A stretch of DNA of 11,266 nucleotides, taken from the NCBI GenBank assembly GCA_003694875.1, contig RFJN01000032.1, positions 1 through 11,266 on the forward strand. Reading direction: 5' to 3'. Of this stretch, positions 6,419 to 11,266 are shown one piece after another. This stretch comes from Planctomycetota bacterium (GTDB lineage: Bacteria > Planctomycetota > J058 > J103). Under the pieces are notes generated by a model. That model was not told the origin of the DNA. It searched no databases and saw only the letters and a list, made by a program, of their open reading frames with translations. The translations under genes were made by a program, and so were the position numbers. Position 1 is the stretch's first letter. The number at the start of each line of letters is the position of its first letter.

Positions 6419-6927
6419 GTTCGACCCCCTCCATCGCGTTCCCGCACCAGGCGCGCCGACGCCGTGTCGGTCGCCATCCACCCATGCAACGTGCGGTCGT
6501 CCCGATCCCCTCCCCCGCTCGTCCCCGGCTCGTCACCACCGTCGCCCGATCCCGTTTTGGAACTTCGATCGATTGGGGACAACCGGTCGAGAGCCGGGGG
6601 CGGAGCCGGTGCACGGGGGTCGAATTCCGAACCCGGTTTCGGCCCGCTCGCCTCCGCAGCCGAGTTGCGTCGACGCTCTCCCCGGCCATCCCCCGCTCGG
6701 CCGCCCCTTGCCCACAGCCTCGGTGTCGTCGCAATCGCTTCTGAATGCAGAGGTTGTGCTCGACCGAAGGAGGCTGCCCACCGTATCGAACGCGGTGAAG
6801 AGAGAAGAAGACGATTTGTTCATCTCTGTTGTTCAACCCCCAGCGTCCGATCTCCCCGCTGCGCTTTTCGTCACCCGCTCGCTCCGGTACAATCCACGGA
6901 TTCGAATCGAGGTCGGGGAGAGGCGTC
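6419..6927. other. Gene-free region between dnaA and dnaN; candidate origin of replication
   Basis: No supportable gene lies in these 509 bases. Two sequences resemble the GC-type DnaA box TTGTCCACA with one mismatch each: TTGTCCCCA (6574-6582, minus strand) and TTGCCCACA (6708-6716, plus strand). Weaker partial matches keeping only an ATCCAC core occur near 6474 and 6892. An AT-rich island (6796-6836, 15 G/C of 41 by my count) interrupts the GC-rich DNA. It runs from purine-rich (GAAGAGAGAAGAAG) to pyrimidine-rich and ends in GTTG-TT-CAAC (6828-6837), a plausible unwinding element. Position next to dnaA is the usual place for oriC, but the boxes are few and weak. Confidence 0.4.
6865..6893 (+). 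promoter_or_regulatory. Possible dnaN promoter
   Basis: TACAAT (6888-6893) is a good -10 placed 17 bases after a weak TTTTCG (6865-6870), about 35 bases before the dnaN ATG. The leader carries a GGGGAGAGG ribosome-binding site near 6915-6923. It lies just downstream of the AT-rich island. If real it makes dnaN-dciA-gyrB a transcription unit separate from dnaA. Confidence 0.45.
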
Positions 6928-8046
6928 ATGCGGCTGGTGTGCGATGGGACGGAGTTCGCGGGCAAGCTCGGTTCGGTGGCGGCGGTCGTTCCGACCCGCT
7001 CTCCGAAACCGGTGTTGAACAACGTGCTGCTGCGCCACGACGGCGAGCGGCTCGAGCTGTTCGCGACCGATCTCGAGATCGCCATGCAGGCCGAGCTCGA
7101 GCGCTTCGAGACCGAGCCGCAGCCCTGGCAGGCGCTGTTGCCGGCGGCGCAGGTGCTCTCGATCGTGCGGGAGATCGGCGCCGGGCAGCTCGAGCTCGAG
7201 GCGAGTGGCGAGCGGCTCGTGGTGCAGGGCGACGGCAGCCGCTTCGAGCTGCTCGCCGGCGATCCGGAGGAGTACCCGGCGTTCGAGGCCGAGGACGAGG
7301 GAGAGCCGGTCGCGCTCGAGGGCGAGGCCCTTGCGGGCATGCTGCGGCGGTGTCTGATCGCGGTCGCGGTCGACAGCCACGACTTCTCGCTCGAGGGGGT
7401 GCTGTTCGATCTGCGTCCGGAGCGACTGCGGCTCGTGGCGACCGACGGCAACCGCATGTCGCTGTGCGAGCACGTGTTCGAGACGCCGGTGGGGCTCGAG
7501 TCGGCGCGCGTGGTGCCGACCAAGGCGGCGACGCTGCTGCAGCGCATGGCCGACGGCGACGGGGAAGCGGTGTCGCTGCGGTTCGGGGCGCGCTGGCTCG
7601 TGGCCGAGCGCGGGCCGCTGCGCATGCGCGCACAGCTCGTGCAGGGCCGCTTCCCGCCCTACGAGCAGGTGGTGCCCACCGATCTCGCGCACACCGTCGC
7701 GTTCGAGCTGCAGCCGTTCGTCTCGGCGCTGCGGCGCGCCACGCTCGTGTCCGACAAGGAGAGCCACGCGGTGGCGTTGCGCTTCGGCCACGAGCTGCTG
7801 ACGCTGCGCGGCGGCAGTCCGCAGCTCGGCCACAGCGAGGTGCAGCTTCCGATCGCGTACGAGGACGACCCGGTCGCGCTGCCGTTCAACGCGCGGCTGC
7901 TGCTCGACGCGCTGCGGGTGGTCTCGACCGATCGTGTCGAGTTCCACTTCGGCGACATCGGGCAGCCGGTGGTGCTCGAGGAGCCGGCGGCGGCGTTCCG
8001 CTACGTCGTGATGCCGCTCGAGCCCGACGTGGCCGCGCTGCCATGA
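6928..8046 (+). CDS. dnaN: DNA polymerase III sliding clamp (beta subunit)
   Basis: Forms the dimeric ring that tethers DNA polymerase III and other repair and replication proteins to DNA. The protein has 372 residues, the normal length for three repeated clamp folds of about 120 residues each. Recognisable blocks are the start MRLVCDGTEFAGKL, PVLNNVLLRHDGERLELFATDLEIAM in domain 1, FDLRPERLRLVATDGNRMSL in domain 2, and the C-terminal YVVMPLEP that contributes to the partner-binding pocket. Family members usually end shortly after VMPMR/L; here a short EPDVAALP tail follows. ATG 6928 has GGGGAGAGG just upstream; an upstream in-frame start at 6829 would add 33 residues with no clamp similarity and lie inside the AT-rich island. 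Its TGA overlaps the dciA start as ATGA. Confidence 0.97.
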   Translation: MRLVCDGTEFAGKLGSVAAVVPTRSPKPVLNNVLLRHDGERLELFATDLEIAMQAELERFETEPQPWQALLPAAQVLSIVREIGAGQLELEASGERLVVQGDGSRFELLAGDPEEYPAFEAEDEGEPVALEGEALAGMLRRCLIAVAVDSHDFSLEGVLFDLRPERLRLVATDGNRMSLCEHVFETPVGLESARVVPTKAATLLQRMADGDGEAVSLRFGARWLVAERGPLRMRAQLVQGRFPPYEQVVPTDLAHTVAFELQPFVSALRRATLVSDKESHAVALRFGHELLTLRGGSPQLGHSEVQLPIAYEDDPVALPFNARLLLDALRVVSTDRVEFHFGDIGQPVVLEEPAAAFRYVVMPLEPDVAALP

Positions 8047-8345
8047 GGCGCGCGCGTCCGGGGACGGGAGGACAGCCGCTCGGCGATCTGCTCTCGGGTC
8101 TGCTCGCGGGCCTGCCCTCCGAGGGGCTGGAACAGCTTGCGGCCTGCTGGCGGGAGGTGGCGGGCGAGGCGGTGGCGCGGCACACGCGCGTGCTCGGCTA
8201 CCGCGCGGGCCAGCTCCGGGTGGCGGTCGAGGGAGCGGCGCTGCTCGGCGAACTCGAGGTGTTCGAGCGCAGTCGACTCGAGCGGGCGCTCGCCGACAGG
8301 CTTCCGGGCTTCCGGAAGCTGCGGCTCGTGGCGGGCGGAGCGTAG
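8043..8345 (+). CDS. dciA: DciA (DUF721) helicase-loading factor
   Basis: A 100-residue basic protein. The core LAACWREVAGEAVARHTRVLGYRAGQLRV (in segments, about residues 33-61) followed by VEGAALLGELEVFERSRLERAL and FRKLRLVAGG fits the DUF721 pattern: W-x-EVVG-x-A-x-HT, then L-x-V-x-V, then a helix and a final short strand. DciA proteins interact with the replicative helicase DnaB and are thought to load it in bacteria lacking DnaC/DnaI. ATG 8043 overlaps the dnaN stop (ATGA), implying translational coupling; the TAG at 8343-8345 shares its last base with a GTG in the gyrB frame. Placement between dnaN and gyrB, where many bacteria have recF, supports a replication role. A protein this short escapes simple annotation. 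Confidence 0.85.
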   Translation: MRRARPGTGGQPLGDLLSGLLAGLPSEGLEQLAACWREVAGEAVARHTRVLGYRAGQLRVAVEGAALLGELEVFERSRLERALADRLPGFRKLRLVAGGA

Positions 8346-8392
8346 TGGAGCGAAGCATGGAACACGACGACGGCGGCAACGGGGAGCGGCAC

Positions 8393-10828
8393 ATGGGCAC
8401 GGCAACGACGCAGACGGACTACGACGCCGATTCGATCCAGATCCTCGAGGGCATGGAGGCGGTCCGCAAGCGTCCCGCCATGTACATCGGGGACACGAGC
8501 CGGACGGGGCTGCACCACCTGGTGTTCGAGGTGGTGGACAACTCGATCGACGAGGCGCTCGCGGGCCGGTGCGACACGATCGAGGTCGTGCTCGGCGAGG
8601 ACGGATCGTGCACCGTCGCCGACAACGGTGCCGGGATCCCGGTCAAGACGCACCCGAGCGCGGGCGTGTCCACGCTCGAGGTCGTCATGACGACGCTGCA
8701 CGCTGGCGGCAAGTTCGAGCGCGAGGGGGATGCGGCCTACAAGGTGAGTGGCGGGCTGCACGGGGTGGGCGTCTCGTGCGTCAACGCGCTCAGCGAGTGG
8801 CTCGAGGCGGAGGTCTACCGCGACGGCTTCGTGTGGGCGCAGCGCTACGAGCGCGGGGTGGCTGTCACCCCGCTCGAGAAGCGCGGCAAGACCACCCACC
8901 ACGGCACCCGCATCGCCTTCAAGCCCGATCCCGAGATCTTCGAGACGGTCGAGTTCGACTTCGACTACCTCGCCAACCGGCTGCGCCAGCTCGCCTTCCT
9001 CAACAAGGGGGTGACGATCCGGATCACCGACGAGCGCACGAGTCCGCCGCGCGAGGAGCGGTTCCACTACGCCGGCGGCATCGTGGCGTTCGTGCGCTAT
9101 CTCGGCGAGGGCAAGCAGGTGCTGCACCCCGAGCCGATCTACCTCAGCGGACGCGACGAGGCGACGCGCACCGAGATGGAGGTCGCGTTCCAGTACAACG
9201 ACGGCTTCCGCGAGCAGCTGTTCAGCTTCGTCAACAACATCCACACCATCAACGGCGGCACGCACGTCTCCGGCTTCCGCTCCGCGCTCACCCGCCAGTT
9301 CAACCGCTTCGCGCAGGAGATCCTGCGCGGCAAGGACCGCGAGCGGTTGCCGAGCGGCGAGGACTACCGCGAGGGGCTCACGTGCGTGCTCAGCGTCAAG
9401 GTGCCCGAGCCGCAATTCGAGGGCCAGACCAAGGGCAAGCTCGGCAACCGCGAGGTGGCGGGCGTGGTGGAGAGCCTCGTGAACGCGCAGCTCGCCACCT
9501 GGATCGAGGAGCACCCGGCCGAGGCGAAGGTGATCGTGCAGAAGGCGAGCCACGCCGCGCGGGTGCGCGAGGCGATGCGCAAGGCGCGCGACCTCGCCCG
9601 TCGCAAGGGCGCGCTGAGTTCGGGCGGGCTGCCGGGCAAGCTGTGGGACTGCAGCTCGCGCAAGGTCGAGGAGACCGAGATCTTCATCGTCGAGGGCGAC
9701 AGCGCCGGCGGCAGCGCCAAGGCGGGCCGCGACCGGCGGTTCCAGGCGATCCTGCCGATCAAGGGCAAGATCCTCAACGTCGAGAAGGCCTCTCTCGACA
9801 AGCTGCTCGGGCACGACGAGATCAAGACGATCATCGCGGCGCTCGGCACCGGCTTCCACGACGACTTCGACGCCGAGAAGCTGCGCTACGGCAAGATCAT
9901 CATCATGACCGACGCGGACGTGGACGGATCGCACATCCGGACGCTGCTGCTCACCTTCTTCTACCGGCACATGCAGCCACTGATCGAGTCGGGCCGGATC
10001 TTCGTCGCGCAACCGCCGCTGTACCGCATCAAGCGGCGCAAGCGGCAGATGTACGTGCTCGACGACGCGGAGCTGCGCGAGCGGTTGCTCGAGTTCGGAG
10101 CGGACGGATGTGTGCTCGAGGTGCTCGCGACGGGCGAACGCATCGAGGGCGAGCCGCTGCGCGAGCTGCTCGTGCTGCTCGCCGAACTCGAGGAGCACGC
10201 ACGCTACGTGCAGAAGAAGGGGGTCGACTTCGAGCGCTATCTCGAGGCGCGCCGCCCCGATGGCTCCCTGCCCATGTATCGGATCCGCACCCGCGACGAC
10301 GAGCGGTTTCTTCTCGACGACGAGCAGCTTGCCGACTACCTCGCCACGCTCGGCGAGGACGCGCTGCTGCTCGAGCCGGGCGACAGCCCGCCCGCCGATG
10401 GCAGCCCCTACTACTGGAAGACCGAGTTTCTCAACAAGCGCGAGATCGAGGTGACGCTCAACCACCTCGCGCAGCGCGGACTGCCGATCGAGCACTACTT
10501 CCGCGACGAGGAGCGCGGGCCCGCGTATCGGCTGCACGACGGCAAGCACGAGCACGAGGTGCACACGCTCATGGAGATCGTGCGGCGGGTGCGAGAGATC
10601 GGCCAGGAGGGGCTCGAGGTGCAGCGCTACAAGGGGCTCGGCGAGATGAACCCCGAGCAGCTGTGGGAGACCACCATGGACCCCGAGCGCCGCTCGCTGA
10701 TCCGCATCCGGCACGTCGATGCCGCGCGGGCCGACAACATGTTCAGCGTGCTCATGGGCTCGGAGGTGGCGGTGCGTCGGCGCTTCATCGAGCGGCATGC
10801 GCTCGACGTGAAGGATCTCGACATCTGA
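8393..10828 (+). CDS. gyrB: DNA gyrase subunit B
   Basis: ATPase subunit of gyrase, which introduces negative supercoils with GyrA; gyrA is not in the window. From ATG 8393 it has 811 residues. The GHKL ATPase shows EVVDNSIDEA (46-55), DNGAGIP (77-83) and the lid GGLHGVG (120-126). The transducer has QTKGKLG (345-351). The TOPRIM domain has EGDSAGG (434-440) and DADVDG (507-512), and the tail has RYKGLGEMNP (745-754). An insertion of roughly 130 residues (about 550-680) splits the TOPRIM/tail region, so the protein resembles the long GyrB class of E. coli and Planctomycetota, not the 640-residue class. Start choice: ATG 8393 has GGGGAG six bases upstream and matches usual GyrB N-termini; ATG 8357 (GGAG upstream, 12 more residues) and GTG 8345 are alternatives. 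Downstream is a strong hairpin. Confidence 0.96.
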   Translation: MGTATTQTDYDADSIQILEGMEAVRKRPAMYIGDTSRTGLHHLVFEVVDNSIDEALAGRCDTIEVVLGEDGSCTVADNGAGIPVKTHPSAGVSTLEVVMTTLHAGGKFEREGDAAYKVSGGLHGVGVSCVNALSEWLEAEVYRDGFVWAQRYERGVAVTPLEKRGKTTHHGTRIAFKPDPEIFETVEFDFDYLANRLRQLAFLNKGVTIRITDERTSPPREERFHYAGGIVAFVRYLGEGKQVLHPEPIYLSGRDEATRTEMEVAFQYNDGFREQLFSFVNNIHTINGGTHVSGFRSALTRQFNRFAQEILRGKDRERLPSGEDYREGLTCVLSVKVPEPQFEGQTKGKLGNREVAGVVESLVNAQLATWIEEHPAEAKVIVQKASHAARVREAMRKARDLARRKGALSSGGLPGKLWDCSSRKVEETEIFIVEGDSAGGSAKAGRDRRFQAILPIKGKILNVEKASLDKLLGHDEIKTIIAALGTGFHDDFDAEKLRYGKIIIMTDADVDGSHIRTLLLTFFYRHMQPLIESGRIFVAQPPLYRIKRRKRQMYVLDDAELRERLLEFGADGCVLEVLATGERIEGEPLRELLVLLAELEEHARYVQKKGVDFERYLEARRPDGSLPMYRIRTRDDERFLLDDEQLADYLATLGEDALLLEPGDSPPADGSPYYWKTEFLNKREIEVTLNHLAQRGLPIEHYFRDEERGPAYRLHDGKHEHEVHTLMEIVRRVREIGQEGLEVQRYKGLGEMNPEQLWETTMDPERRSLIRIRHVDAARADNMFSVLMGSEVAVRRRFIERHALDVKDLDI

Positions 10829-10850
10829 GCGAGCGGGCAGCCGAAACGTG

Positions 10851-10890
10851 GCACGGCGGCGCCGGCCTGATCGGGCCGGTGCCGCCGTGC
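10851..10890. terminator. 17-bp hairpin between convergent gyrB and the membrane-protein gene
   Basis: Arms GCACGGCGGCGCCGGCC (10851-10867) and GGCCGGTGCCGCCGTGC (10874-10890) pair over 17 bp with a single G-U, around a 6-base loop. It lies 22 bases after the gyrB stop and 56 bases before the end of the opposing gene, so it may serve both. No T run follows on the plus strand and only TTT on the minus strand, so it is not a classical intrinsic terminator. Nothing else is evident in the 118-base gap. Confidence 0.55.
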
Positions 10891-10946
10891 GCGCTGGGTC
10901 TCGGTGCCGGGTGGTGCGCCGACCGGTGCGGCCGCCGCCGGTACGA

Positions 10947-11249
10947 TCAGGCCGCGGCGGGCTCGAAGTTCTCCACCATGAGGTCCCACTCGAGCTTGGC
11001 CGCTCCGAAGGTGACGAGCACGATCGCGGTGAGCGGAAGCGCGACCCCGCCGCCGCTTCCCATGCGCACCGCCATGAGGCTCACCACGATCATGGCCGCT
11101 GCGCCGAACAGGGCGAAGCTCACGATGCGCGCCCAGTTCTTCTCCTTGATCACGAACACACCCACCACGATCATGCCGATCCCGAGGATCAGCGCCGGGC
11201 CGTAGCGGGCGAAGCGACCGAGCACCGACTTCATGCGCCGGCCCTGCAT
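10947..11249 (-). CDS. Small three-helix membrane protein, family unknown
   Basis: A 100-residue protein with three predicted membrane helices at about 17-34 (GPALILGIGMIVVGVFVI), 40-61 and 68-84, a basic N-terminus (GRRMKSVLGRFARYG) and a short acidic C-terminus (LEWDLMVENFEP). The basic start followed by a helix suggests the N-terminus faces the cytoplasm. ATG 11249 and a second ATG at 11234 are both possible; neither has a clear ribosome-binding site, and the frame stays open to the window edge, so the gene may begin further right. I do not recognise a family. It converges on gyrB and is separated from it by the hairpin. Confidence 0.68.
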   Translation of the reverse strand: MQGRRMKSVLGRFARYGPALILGIGMIVVGVFVIKEKNWARIVSFALFGAAAMIVVSLMAVRMGSGGGVALPLTAIVLVTFGAAKLEWDLMVENFEPAAA

Positions 11250-11266
11250 GCTGAGCTGGCGCGCGG

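Noticed and set aside
4432..6744. A 770-codon plus-strand frame overlapping the DUF151-like gene, dnaA and the dnaA-dnaN gap
   Set aside because: It has no domain pattern, is Arg/Ser/Ala-rich, and conflicts with the clear DnaA frame.
6829..6927. An upstream dnaN start adding 33 residues
   Set aside because: The extension has no clamp similarity, overlaps the AT-rich island and dnaN promoter, and the ATG at 6928 has a good ribosome-binding site.
8198..10798. An 866-codon open frame antisense to gyrB
   Set aside because: It mirrors the codon positions of gyrB; its Leu/Val/His-rich translation shows no recognisable domain and no independent start signal.
8137..11205. A 1022-codon open frame on the plus strand running through dciA and gyrB
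   Set aside because: It is out of frame with GyrB, whose motifs are intact throughout, and its translation is Arg/Ala-rich low complexity. GC-rich DNA yields such long shadows.
1..11266. CRISPR arrays, insertion sequences, prophage or defence genes
   Set aside because: No regularly spaced repeats, transposase or integrase motifs, or long terminal inverted repeats were seen; gene content is housekeeping throughout.

Overview
The window is a GC-rich (roughly 70%) stretch of bacterial chromosome carrying the replication-initiation neighbourhood. No mobile element, CRISPR array or defence system is visible. Several proteins resemble Planctomycetota forms as I remember them, possibly Pirellulales. 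These are a PurN with an FGGKGMYG loop, a MurD with GIGRFGG and TEMNL blocks, a PEGA lipoprotein with a PWYAWPGLD motif, and a recF-less dnaA-dnaN-dciA-gyrB order. The placement is inference from recalled family patterns, not from a search.

Left part (1-2274, plus strand): the C-terminal end of a multi-pass membrane protein is followed, after a probable promoter, by methylthioadenosine phosphorylase (mtnP). A PurN-type glycinamide ribonucleotide formyltransferase lies directly behind it, so this looks like a small purine salvage and synthesis unit. Middle part (2186-4703, minus strand): read in its own direction, it holds a divergent bifunctional-nuclease-like (DUF151) gene, then tRNA-Ser(GCU) with its own near-consensus sigma70-type promoter, then a PEGA-domain lipoprotein, then MurD. 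The 3' ends of murD and purN overlap tail to tail. MurD has no usable start codon between its conserved N-terminus and a point deep inside the lipoprotein gene.

Right part (4704-10828, plus strand): a 299-bp divergent gap carries a near-consensus promoter and several palindromes and leads into dnaA. A 509-bp gene-free gap after dnaA contains a distinct AT-rich island and weak DnaA-box-like sequences, and is the best candidate for the origin. Then come dnaN, dciA (DUF721) and gyrB, tightly packed: dnaN and dciA share an ATGA overlap, and dciA ends 47 bases before the preferred gyrB start. Together they supply the initiator, the sliding clamp, a helicase-loading factor and the supercoiling enzyme. 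A 17-bp hairpin separates gyrB from a convergent small three-helix membrane protein at the right edge.

One global feature stands out: the choice between leucine codons CTC and CTG depends strongly on the first base of the next codon.
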